From NCBI GenBank assembly GCA_029747585.1, contig JAPEVF010000616.1, forward strand, positions 5,965 to 27,474: 21,510 bases of DNA. The letters run 5' to 3'. Under the pieces are notes generated by a model. The model had not been told where the DNA came from. It made no database searches and saw only the letters and a program-made list of their open reading frames with translations. This document shows positions 1-10,304 of the stretch, one piece after another. Each line of letters begins with the position of its first letter. The stretch's first letter is position 1. Made by a program: the position numbers and the translations under genes. This stretch comes from Pleurotus djamor (Eukaryota; Basidiomycota; Agaricomycetes; Agaricales; Pleurotaceae).

Positions 1-30
1 CTCATTCGACAAGTGGGATTCACGAGGGGA

Positions 31-37
31 TATAAAA
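31..37 (+). promoter_or_regulatory. TATA box of the repeat-protein gene
   Basis: A TATAAAA heptamer lies 127 bp upstream of the first ATG of the small secreted-protein gene. The spacing allows a 5' UTR of about 95-100 nt. The only support is the match to the TATA consensus and its place upstream of a convincing start codon. Confidence 0.5.
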
Positions 38-163
38 AGAAAGCGTTGACGAATCTGCACCACCCCAGACTTTCTCACCTCCCTGCTTTATAGATGTGAG
101 TTGTCACACTGAAAAATCCCTCCCAACATTGAATATTGACCGTTGTTTCGGTAAAAGATCATA

Positions 164-717
164 ATGAAGTTTTCCGCACTCTTCTCCACGCTGTCTCTCC
201 TCGCGGTTTACGTTGAAGCTCAAGCACTCTCTTCAGTCACTCAACCTGTCGGTGGGACTTCATCCGTATCTCCTACCTTGTCTGGTTCCCCGCACTCCAC
301 GTCAGGCCATTTTACTCATGACCATTATTGACGCCTCTAACATTCCTCTCTAACAGTGTCACGGTGAGAGGCACAATCACCCCTTCGTTCGTCGTCACCG
401 TCGCGGCCTCTCCTTCCGGCGTCGTCACCGTCAAGGCTGATCCTTCCAGTATCGTCACCGTTGGGGTTGTTCCCTCCAGTGTCGTCACTGTCGAAGTTCA
501 GCCTTCTAGCGTAATCACCGTCGCGGTCGACCCTACCAGTTCCGTCACCGTCGAGGTTGATCCTTCCAGTATCGTCACCACCTCGACCTCAGCCAGCGCC
601 GACGCCTTGGCTGCCAGTGCCGGTACCGGTACATCGTATCTGAACAACGCTGCAGTCGTGCAAGGCAATGGTATCATGGTTGGTGCAGTCGGCGTTGTTC
701 TTGGGATGATGCTCTAA
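164..717 (+). CDS. Small secreted, probably GPI-anchored VTV-repeat protein
   Basis: Two exons, 164-300 and 357-717, with a 56-bp intron (gtcagg...taacag), give about 165 aa. The first exon has a clear signal peptide (MKFSALFSTLSLLAVYVEA, cleavage near residue 19-21) and then a Ser/Thr/Pro-rich stretch. The second exon carries six 10-residue repeats of the type [VIS][VI]TVxxxP[ST]S, then a Ser/Thr/Ala-rich spacer. It ends in a hydrophobic tail (GIMVGAVGVVLGMML) behind small residues, as in a GPI-attachment signal. I do not recognise the family. Small Ser/Thr-rich proteins with both signals are usually cell-wall or plasma-membrane surface proteins in fungi, so a wall role is inferred only. The intron is needed because the signal-peptide frame otherwise stops at a TGA just before position 333. 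Confidence 0.75.
391..570 (+). repeat. Six 30-bp in-frame tandem repeats
   Basis: Six consecutive 30-bp units start at 391, 421, 451, 481, 511 and 541 with no indels; a partial seventh begins at 571. Each encodes ten residues with a VTV or ITV core and a P[ST]S ending (the first ends PSG). The three residues after the core vary most (AAS, KAD, GVV, EVQ, AVD, EVD). The core (gtcaccgtc-like) and the end (ccttccagt-like) are also conserved at DNA level. Confidence 0.9.
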
Positions 718-1489
718 GATATCAGGACGAGCATATCCATATACCTCTATTTCCACTCGAACATTTCTGAAAATTTCTACCACCTCCCATATATCCACCT
801 TCGTTTACAAAACTTATTTTACGACGATCACTGTGGCCCGGGCTAGCACTAGACGCGGAGTTGACCGAAGAGTTTCAATTTTCTTCGCGATGTTTTGTAC
901 GGCTACACCATACTCACGTAGCTCTGCAGTCTCAGAGGCTCAGACTCCTCCCGACCCGGTTACGCCCACATCCCGTTTTACAATTCAATCAATGTTCATC
1001 CACTAAGAACATCTTGTCCCCTTTTATCCGCTGAGATAGCAACGCCCATGCGCCGCGATGAGACTGAACGATGGGCTCATGTAGTACAGTTATAACTGTT
1101 GCTCAGATGAAGGTGGGCTACCCATATAAGTACACGGGCCTATAGAGAGCCGTGAGGAGCTTAGGGTCTAGAAAGCATCCGACTTCCTGACGCCGCCATC
1201 GCATAAGTGAGCTAAAATGTGCAGCCTAAGATGACCAATGATATCCTTCCCTACGCCTCGAAGCCATCAGGATCCACGAGGCAATCGACTCATTCGAGAC
1301 AACGCTGTTTCTTTGTAGGAGAAGCATCGGCCCTGAAGGTGAGAAGAATATCGAAGCGCCTAATGTCAGGGAAGGCGCTTACCGTGCGAAGAAGATGAGA
1401 AATTGGCAATGTGTCAGAGGACTGATGGAACGTCTTGGCTTTCGGCGAGCGCTGCCCTTCCATTTTCTTTTTCTGCCCTCCCACCATCT
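718..1489. other. Intergenic region and FKS1 upstream region
   Basis: No convincing gene in 772 bp. A TATA-like CATATAAGTA lies near 1123-1132. A short upstream ORF runs from 1363 to 1398, and a longer one starts at 1395 and overlaps the proposed FKS1 start in another frame. A CT-rich stretch (about 1455-1483) lies just before the chosen ATG, as is common near fungal transcription starts. An open stretch from an ATG at 1231 to a possible donor at 1339 could be an extra 5' exon joined at 1418, but the putative intron has a poor pyrimidine tract. Confidence 0.5.
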
Positions 1490-4400
1490 ATGCCTGCCCG
1501 TGCGGGCCCTTCCAGTCACGAAGGATACTCTTCGTCGCAGTCCGAGGCCCATCTGGTGAACGAGTCCTTCAACGATGAATCAGATTCAAGCGGTGTAGAG
1601 TACGGGAGATACAGACCTCGAACCTCGGACGCGAGCAATCCTACGTACAGTGAGCACCATAGCTATTACGACCAGCAAAGTGGCTACGAGATGTACCGTT
1701 AGTCATGGCTGAACGTGTCCTTTCGCTCTGTGCGCCCTTTTCTGACACACAAACCCCGCTAGCCCCCCAAGACACCGACTCTGACAGCCACGTCTATGGC
1801 CAACGCTACACCCCCTCTGCAGAATCTCTGGCGCAACCACATCGTACGTATTACGCTGGCTCGAGGCTTGTCGAATGTTAGCTCATAAATCACCTATTTC
1901 TAGACACCTCACCCAGCGCAGACGACTATCCTGCATGGAGTACGGACCGTCAAGCACCAATGTCGAAGGAGGAAATAGAGGATGTTTTTATTGATCTCAT
2001 GCAAAAGTTTGGCTTCCAGCAGGACTCAATGCGCAACATGGTGCGTGTGCTAATAATAGCGTCGCGTTGCCAACACTAACCAGTCACAAGTTTGATTTCC
2101 TCATGCAACTCCTTGATAGTCGAGCGTCTCGAACCTCACCAAATCAAGCTTTGCTCACAGTTCACGCTGACTATATCGGCGGCCAGCAAGCAAACTATCG
2201 GAAATGGTATTTTGCGGCTCAACTGGACCTTGATGATGCGGTTGGACGGTCACAGAACCCCGGTTTGAACCGTCTTCGGTCGAAGCGGGGGAAGACCGGC
2301 CCTGCGGGCAACAACCCCAAGGCGAAATCCCTTCAGTCGGCCATGGAACGATGGCGTCTAGCTATGGCAAACATGAGCCAGTACGATCGCCTACGCCAAG
2401 TCGCACTGTATTTGCTGTGCTGGGGCGAGGCTGCCCAAGTCCGCTTTATGCCTGAAAGTCTTTGCTTCCTTTTTAAATGCGCGGACGACTATTACCGATC
2501 GCCTGAATGTCAAAACAGGATGGACCCTCTGCCCGAAGGCTACTACTTACGTGCGGTGATAAAACCGCTTTACCGATTTATTCGAGACCAAGGGTACAAG
2601 GTTGTTGATGGGAAATTCGTGAGGACGGAAAAAGACCATCAAGATATCATTGGGTACGATGACATAAATCAGTTATTCTGGTATCCAGAAGGTATCGCGA
2701 AAATTGTTTTGAACGACAAGGTGAATTTTGCTGCTCCAGGTTGATTGGACTATTCTAATAGGCGTCCCATTTAGACTCGCCTCGTGGACCTCTCACCTCC
2801 CCAGCGATTCCTAAGGCTAGAACGAGTTGACTGGAATCGCGTTTTCTTCAAGACCTACTTCGAGAAGAGATCTTTCGGTCACATCATCGTCAACTTCAAT
2901 CGCATATGGGTCATCCATGTCAGTGTATTCTTCTTTTACACGGCCTGGAATTCCCAGGCCGTATACGCAATTGACGGCGAAAATTCACTTGCGATGAGAC
3001 TGAGTGCAACAGCGCTCGGTGGTGCTGTTGCCTCCTTGATCATGATCCTGGCTACCCTTCTCGAATTCTCCTACGTTCAAACAACTTGGAATAACACTGC
3101 ACACCTCACCCGTCGGCTCCTCTTTCTTTTGGTTGTCTTGGCTATCACTTGCGGTCCCACTTTTTACATCGCCATTGTGGAATCCAATGGCACTGGAGGC
3201 AACGTTCCCCTGATAATAGCCATCGTTCAATTCGCCATATCCATCGTCGTGACTATCCTCTTCGCGATCTGGCCCTCAGGACGGATGTTCGGCGACCGGG
3301 TATCTGGCAAGTCGCGCAAATACCTCGCGAGTCAGACTTTCACCGCCAGCTATCCGTCACTTCCATTCTCCAGCCGCGTGGCTTCCATTTGCCTCTGGGT
3401 CCTCGTCTTTGCTTGCAAGTTCGTCGAGTCGTACTTCTTCCTTGCATTACCGTTCCGCGAACCTATCCAAACTATGGTGCCGATGATCATCAGGGACTGT
3501 AGTGATCGTATCTTCGGGGACGCACTCTGCCGGAACCACGCCAAATTCACCCTTGCCGTCATGTATGTCATGGACTTGGTACTTTTCTTCCCTGACACCT
3601 TCCTGTGGTATACCGTTTGGAATGTCGTGTTCTCTGTCGGACGGTCGTTCTCGATTGGCGTCTCCATATGGACTCCTTGGCAAGATATTTTCACTCGCAT
3701 GCCGAGGAGGATATACTCGAAGCTCATCGCTAGTGCGGACATGGATAGCAAGTACCGACCCAAGGTGACGCTCTTGGAATTTCTTGCTAGTATTCTTTGT
3801 TAAAACTATGTTCTCTAGGTCCTTGTTTCGCAGCTGTGGAATGCCATCATCATATCGATGTATCGCGAACATCTGTTGTCAATCGAACACGTCCAGAAGC
3901 TCCTATACCATCAAGTTGATGGAGATAACGGTCGTCGAAGTCTTCGCGCCCCTCCATTTTTCATGTCGCAAAGCTCGACCAGTGACTTCTTCCCCCGTAA
4001 TGGCGAGGCTGAACGACGGATATCATTCTTCGCTCACTCTCTAAGTCTCGATATTCCTGCCCCACTACCTATTGAAGCCATGCCGACGTTTACGGTACTC
4101 ACCCCCCACTACAGCGAGAAGGTATGTCTCTGTGCTGTCATCCTGCCCTTCGCTTTCTGACATCGTTATCTAGATTCTTCTGTCTCTTCGTGAGATTATT
4201 CGTGAAGAGGATCAAAACACTCGTGTCACCCTGCTGGAATACCTCAAACAGCTTCATTCCGTCGAATGGGATAACTTCGTCAAGGATACGAAGATTCTCG
4301 CGCAAGAGACGGCCCTGTTCAACGGCTTAGACCCATTCGAAGGTGAAGAGAAAGGTCAATCTCGAGTGGATGACTTGCCCTTCTACTGTATTGGTTTCAA

Positions 4401-7400
4401 GAGCGCTTCGCCGGAGTTCACCCTTCGCACGCGTATCTGGGCATCTTTGCGGGCTCAAACACTCTACCGTACCGTATCAGGAATGATGAACTACTCCAAG
4501 GCAATCAAGCTGCTGCATCGTGTTGAGAATCCGGAGGCTGTCGCTCGTTATGGAGGCAACACAGATCGACTAGAATACGAGCTCGAGAGGTTGGCACGGC
4601 GCAAATTCCGATTCGTCGTGTCTATGCAACGTTACTCCAAGTTCAACAAGGAGGAGCAGGAGAATGCTGAGTTCTTGTTGCGTGCGTATCCGGACTTGCA
4701 AATCGCTTACTTGGAGGAGGCCCCAGGGAAAGAGGGTGGTGACGCAAGGATTTTCTCTTCTCTCATCGACGGACACAGCGAATTCATCCCGGAGACGGGT
4801 CGTCGTCGACCGAAGTTCCGCATCGAGCTGCCCGGTAATCCAATTCTTGGTGATGGAAAGTCGGACAATCAGAACCATGCGATCATCTTCTACCGCGGAG
4901 AGTACCTTCAGCTCATCGACGCCAACCAGGATAACTACCTCGAAGAATGTCTCAAGATTAGGAACATCCTCGCCGAGTTCGAAGAGTACTCCGTGTCTAC
5001 ACAAAGTCCGTATGCTCAGTGGGGTCCGGAAGAGCGGAACCCTGTCGCCATCGTCGGTGCTCGCGAGTATATCTTCTCCGAAAACATTGGTATCCTTGGT
5101 GATCTTGCTGCTGGAAAGGAACAAACATTCGGTACTCTGTCTGCGCGCTCGAACGCTTGGCTCGGAGGGAAGCTCCATTATGGTCACCCTGATTTCCTCA
5201 ACGCCTTGTACATGAACACTCGCGGTGGCGTTTCCAAGGCTCAGAAAGGTCTTCATCTTAATGAGGATATCTACGCTGGTATGAACGCCTTCGGTCGTGG
5301 TGGCAGGATCAAGCATACGGAGTACTACCAGTGTGGTAAAGGTCGTGATCTTGGCTTCGGGACGATCCTCAATTTCCAGACGAAACTTGGTACTGGTATG
5401 GGAGAACAAATGCTCAGTCGAGAATACTATTACCTTGGGACCCAACTGCCCATCGACCGATTCTTGACGTTCTATTACGGTCATCCCGGCTTCCAGATCA
5501 ACAACATGCTCGTTATCTTGTTGATTCATATGTTTGTCTTCACATGTACGGGACATACCTCTTTATGCTCTCTGATTCACTGCTGACGTCCTCTGTAGTG
5601 CTTTACTTGGCCACATTGACATCGAACGTCGAGGTCTGTCAGTTTGATAATCAAGGACGTCTTCTTCCTGGCCAAGCTGGTTGCTACAACCTCATTCTGG
5701 TCTACAACTGGATTCACCGAAGTATCCTGAGCATCTTCCTGGTCTTCATGATTTCATTCCTCCCTCTCTTCGTCCAAGGTAAGTCCACCCATCGCTTTCG
5801 CCTTGCGGGTGTCTCATTCGGCACTCGTGCCTCGTGTAGATCTCGTCGAACGCGGTACTTGGAAAGCTGTACTCCGTCTCCTCAAGCAGTTCGGCTCTCT
5901 CTCCCCGGTGTTCGAAGTCTTCTCCACCCAGATCTATACCCACTCCATCATTAGCAACTTGACTTTCGGTGGCGCTCGCTACATTGCCACAGGCCGTGGT
6001 TTCGCTACCACGAGGATCACCTTCAACATTCTTTTCTCGCGCTTTGCTGGTCCAAGTATCTACCTTGGTATGCGTACGCTGATCATTCTCCTCTACATCA
6101 CAATGGTTGCATGGAGTCCCTACCTCATCTATTTCTGGGTGTCCATCATGGCTTTGTGTCTGGCGCCCTTCTTCTTCAACCCCCATCAGTTTGTGTTCAC
6201 AGACTTCATTGTTGACTATCGGTGAGTCACTTCATGCAGTTGTATTATGGATCACGCTGACCATTGTCCTTCAGGGAATTTTTGCGTTGGATGTCTAGAG
6301 GAAACTCTCGCTCCCATATCAACTCATGGATTGGTTATTGTCGCCTGTCTCGCACAATGATCACTGGATACAAGAAGAAACGACTCGGCCATCCCTCGGA
6401 AAAGCTCTCCTCCGATACCCCTCGAGCCGGCTGGCGCACCGTTCTTTGGTCTGAAATCCTCTTCCCAGTCGTCCTCGCCATTCTTTTCATTATCGCCTAC
6501 ATATTCGTGAAGTCTTTCCCGGAAAATGGGCAAACCTCTCCGAGCCCACTCATCCGCATCATCGTTGTCGCCATTGGTCCGCTTGCTTGGAACGCCGCGA
6601 TTTTGCTCATCTTTTTCTTGATCTCCATCTGTCTGGGCCCCTTGCTCGAGTCCTCGCTTCCACGCTTTGGCTCCGCAATTGCGTTCATTGTGCACACCTT
6701 GGGTACGATTGGTTTGATCGCATTCTTTGAATTCTTCGTAAGTCCACATATGCAATCATGGGTCCTCTATCTGATCACGAGTTTCCTCTCTCCCTCTCAG
6801 TGGTTCCTTGAGCGCTGGAAGACTTCTAATGCGGTCCTTGGTTTGATCTCGATCATCGCCATTCAACGCGCCCTCTGCAAGATCCTGATATCTGTCTTCC
6901 TCTCTCGGGAATTCAAACACGATGAGACCAACAAGGCGTGGTGGAGCGGTAAATGGCAAGGTCGGGGGCTTGGATCGTACGCTATGTCTCAGCCTGCCCG
7001 AGAATTCATCGTCAAGATCATTGAACTCACCCTCTGGAGCTCCGACCTCCTCCTTGGGCATATCTTAATGTTCATGCTCACTCCACCAATCCTCATCCCG
7101 TATTTCGATCGAATACACGCTACGGCTCTTTGTAAGTTTCAGATTGTTTTCAGCCTGATTGCATTGACTGACTCCGTCCGTAGTCTGGCTAAGGCCTTCG
7201 AAGCAAATACGAGCCCCTTTGTTCTCGATCAAGCAGAGACGCCAACGACGCTGGATCGTGAGTCATCCTGTCTTTTTCACGTTCTCCTTACCAACCCTTC
7301 TTTCTCCTAGGTCGTTCGTTATGGCGTCCTCTACCTCCTGGCCATCGCTGCTTTCGCAGTTCTGATAGCTATACGTACGTGGCTATCTGTCTTCCGTTGA

Positions 7401-7486
7401 ATGACGCTCTTGACTCTCTTTTCCTAACAGCCGCCGCATTTCATCATGTCCTCCGCATCGAATGCTCGCTTTGTGAAAACTTGTAA
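1490..7486 (+). CDS. FKS1: 1,3-beta-D-glucan synthase catalytic subunit (GT48)
   Basis: This plasma-membrane enzyme makes the main wall polymer, beta-1,3-glucan, from UDP-glucose, and is normally activated by Rho1. Exons: 1490-1697, 1763-1843, 1904-2040, 2091-2720, 2775-3764, 3819-4121, 4174-5545, 5599-5778, 5840-6221, 6275-6737, 6801-7131, 7184-7257, 7311-7374, 7431-7486; total 5271 nt, about 1756 aa, normal for FKS. Order: disordered hydrophilic N-terminus; FKS1 N-terminal domain ([25 protein letters not shown]); first membrane block (about 350-650); large cytosolic GT48 core ([55 protein letters not shown]); second membrane block to the C-terminus ([33 protein letters not shown]). All joins keep family continuity. 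In-frame ATGs at 1409 and 1490 both fit; 1490 follows a CT-rich tract. The exact N-terminus is the least certain part. Hot-spot 1 is unusual (see findings). Confidence 0.96.
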
Positions 7487-7896
7487 TGGATACCGGACTT
7501 ATACACTATCTTATCGCATATTATAGACACCATCTGGTTCTCCTCCCGCCTCTGTTTATTACTCACGAACCCTTGTCCTTCCTTCTAACACACTTAGTCT
7601 GTACGGAGAACCCATCACATGGACATGCTTGTTTCCTCGTTAGTTTTGGGTATATACTCTACATTCGGTTCTACTAGAAGGCTTCACGCCTATATCGGGA
7701 CTGGTAGGATACATTTCGGACGTGCGCTTTGCCTTGCTGCTGCCGTAGTCTGACCCACTGCTGTTTCTTGATTAATCACCGGTGAATTTCATCGTTTCAT
7801 CGCGTACAATGTTACAAAATTACAAGAAGTTTGAAATGCGTCAACTATGGTTGGTATGTATGTATGATCTAGATTGGAGGGGTATATCAATGCTAA
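7487..7896. other. Convergent 3' intergenic region
   Basis: These 410 bp separate the stop codons of FKS1 (+) and BCS1-like A (-) and should hold both 3' UTRs. The sequence is AT-richer than its neighbours. It has a short TATG run near 7854-7866 and no convincing ORF or strong palindrome. Confidence 0.6.
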
Positions 7897-10025
7897 TTAT
7901 GTGTCTGCGGAATCTACTTTTGTCGTCTCCGATGCCTCCCCTTCAGAGCTCTTGGGGTCAGTGGTCTTGTCACTCTCGCCTGTACCCTCGCTTGAGCTAG
8001 GGGCAGAGCTCTTGGTCTGCGAAGCGGCCTTCTTCAAAGCATCCGCTCGTTCCTTCTCCACCCATTCCCCAAGATTCTTCGCTGCCTCAAAAGGTCTCGT
8101 CTTATACGTCATCAAATACCCCTGCAAGCTAGCCATAGAGAACTCCCTCTCGGGAAGCACATCCGCGAAGGTCTGTGCCAGCCTAGAGACTTGTTCTGGG
8201 GAGAGTTTGGGTGCGCGCTCGCTGTGGAGGTGATTTTGGAAGACAGACGAGAGCGCAGGGGAGGGAGGTTCTTTCGAAGGAAGCATAGGGGAAGGAGACA
8301 CAAGCGTTTCCGCATCCTCAGAAGAAGCTTGCGACGATGTCTCAAGGTCAACGAGGGGATCTGGTGAAGGCTCGGCAGGCGGTTCCCTCTTTTCGTTGTC
8401 GTCCTTCTTTTCGTTTTCGCTGTCAACGGTAGGCATGTAGAAGCAGCGATACAGCTCCCTAGCCTGGAACTTGCTCGCCAGTTTGAACTCGATGTGAAGA
8501 TCCATGCGGCCAGGTCTGCACAAGGCTGGATCGAGGGAGGTGTATTTGTTTGTGGTAGCGAAGAGGATACGCCCTTCTTGGGCACCGACGCCATCGAGGG
8601 CGTTGAGAAGACCGCTGAGACTGAGACGGGAGCTTGAGACGGGTGCGGGGGCTCGAGTTCCTTGGGGGGAGGAAGAACCGTCGGAGCCTCCCTGAGTGGG
8701 GCTTTCCGGGGAGCCTTCATCACGGTTCAGTCCATGGTGGAAAGCAGCGTCAATATCCTCCATCAAAGCGATGCAACGTTCACTGAGGGAGGGACAAGAT
8801 CAGTCATTGAAAAAACAATCCAATACATAGTAGAGACTCACGGAAGCTCCGAAATNAGTTCACTGAGAGTTGAATCGTCCATGCCAGCTCGGGAAAGAGA
8901 GACGATGTAGACATCAAGGCCGAGTTCGCCAGCGATACTGTGAATGATTGAGGTTTTGCCGGATCCTGGAGCACCATAGAGAAGGTAACCGCGGCGGAAT
9001 GGAATACCACGGTCCTGGTACCAAGGCTTGGAGTCAAGGAAGTCCTTTGCGTCGTCCATGAGGAGGTCCTTCATACCAGGATCAAGNACGATGGATCGGA
9101 GNGGACGTTTGGGACGAGTGGCNACGCAGCGCCAACTTCCTTGACTAGAATGATTGCGTGAGANTCAAGGTGNAGGAATGATGGAATGGAAACTTACATA
9201 TCAGATGTGTAGATCGAGATAAGATGTTGGCGGGAAGCAAGGTATTGATCCTTNGCTTCCTGTAAGAGGTGGTTGAGNACGCGATGAGTACGAGCCAAAA
9301 TTCTGGAGACGAGATCAGNAGGAGGGGCNTGACAAGGCATAACATGACGTACTGTATACTGAGAGTCTCTTCCTTCCGACCGTAATAACCAGTTTCGGTA
9401 CGAGTGCGGGTAATCCAGATTGGTCTATGCTTGTACCAGATTGTGTGGGTGTTTGACACNGTGGGNAGGAGAGATATCTTGTGGGTATTNTTTCGAGAGT
9501 CTTCATCACGATAGTCGCGGTCGTTATCCAGTCCGAATCGGCGGGTTGTGATCTGGACCTCACGGGCTTTCGCTGTCAANGANNATTATGAGCAAGCAAN
9601 GNCATNTATTTGGAATGACTNGGACATACACCAGGTGGGTTGATTCGACAACCACATCATCACCCANTCTGAGGTAACGGTCAGTTATTGACATGAAACC
9701 AAGAGAGGAAATACATACGATAACTAGCATCATCTTCATCGAATGTTGCNGTGATGAAGAAAGAGTTGGTAAAGTTGTAATAAGCTGAAAATGCGAATCG
9801 ACGAGCNGTCTCCAGGAAACTTCCAATGACAAAAAGCTTGAACCAGTCCCTCAGAGCACCAAAAGAGAANAGCATCGTGATNAGNGACGCGATGTCNCCT
9901 GGNATNATCGAAGGGANNGAGGAGGTNGNNGTCGTCGTNGCGTTCATCGTCGCGTTCTGGATGCAGGGGGCGCTCCCGCCGATGAGGGGGCCCATAAACG
10001 TCGTCAGAACCTCTTGCAAAGCCAT
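7897..10025 (-). CDS. BCS1-like AAA ATPase, copy A
   Basis: Exons on the minus strand: 10025-9719, 9668-9630, 9572-9353, 9302-9198, 9144-8842, 8782-7897; 1860 nt, about 619 aa. A BCS1 N-domain (about 1-225) has one hydrophobic segment (around WFKLFVIGSFLE). The AAA module has Walker A GAPGSGKTS (about 281), Walker B region CIALMEDIDAAF (about 328), TTNKY sensor and CRPGRMD arginine motif (about 413). The C-terminus adds an acidic Ser/Pro/Glu-rich insert, a conserved EREFSMASLQGYLM patch and a low-complexity tail. Yeast Bcs1 is a mitochondrial inner-membrane AAA protein that moves the folded Rieske protein Rip1 into complex III. Fungi also carry extra BCS1-like proteins of unknown role, and the long linkers suggest this is one of those. 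ATGs at 10070 and 10025 are both in frame; 10025 is preferred because copy B starts at the matching place (MSFQEV versus MALQEV). Several N bases lie in it. Confidence 0.9.
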
Positions 10026-10304
10026 GGCCGCGAATTTGGTGGGTGCAAGGGAGAGAACGCGTTTTTTCATCAAGTCATTTCCACCAAGGCTTTAAGTATA
10101 TTGGATCAAGGCTATGTCCGGATCCGAGAGGCCGCCTCGTTGACCATTTTCATCGCCGCTGAGCATTCTTTCGCTGGTACAATGAGGCTAATTGAGTCAG
10201 GACCGAGTCACTTCAGCGTCAGATGTCATGGTTATCGCCAAGCGCTCAAGCCACTCTTTTNGACCCTTCACATTTGTCGCGGTGCTGTGCTCCTNNNGCA
10301 AANT
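10026..10304. promoter_or_regulatory. Divergent promoter between BCS1-like A and CAX4
   Basis: These 279 bp separate the start codons of two head-to-head genes, so both promoters must lie here or run into the coding regions. I see no clear TATA box. If the alternative BCS1-like A start at 10070 is used, the gap falls to 234 bp. Confidence 0.6.

Noticed and set aside
391..570. Possible CRISPR-like or satellite array
   Set aside because: The 30-bp units are contiguous, in frame and coding, with no spacers; this is a protein repeat in a eukaryotic gene.
589..798. Minus-strand 69-codon ORF over the end of the repeat-protein gene
   Set aside because: It overlaps the well supported sense gene and encodes nothing recognisable.
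3149..3872. Overlapping ORFs on both strands within 3149-3872
   Set aside because: All lie in alternative frames of the FKS1 membrane-domain exon, whose translation matches the family throughout.
4570..5556. 328-codon open frame antisense to FKS1
   Set aside because: It exactly mirrors the largest conserved FKS1 exon, has no recognisable protein family, and is explained by codon bias in the sense frame.
7486..7677. 63-codon ORF after FKS1
   Set aside because: It lies in AT-rich 3' UTR, shows no signal or family, and starts at the last base of the FKS1 stop codon.
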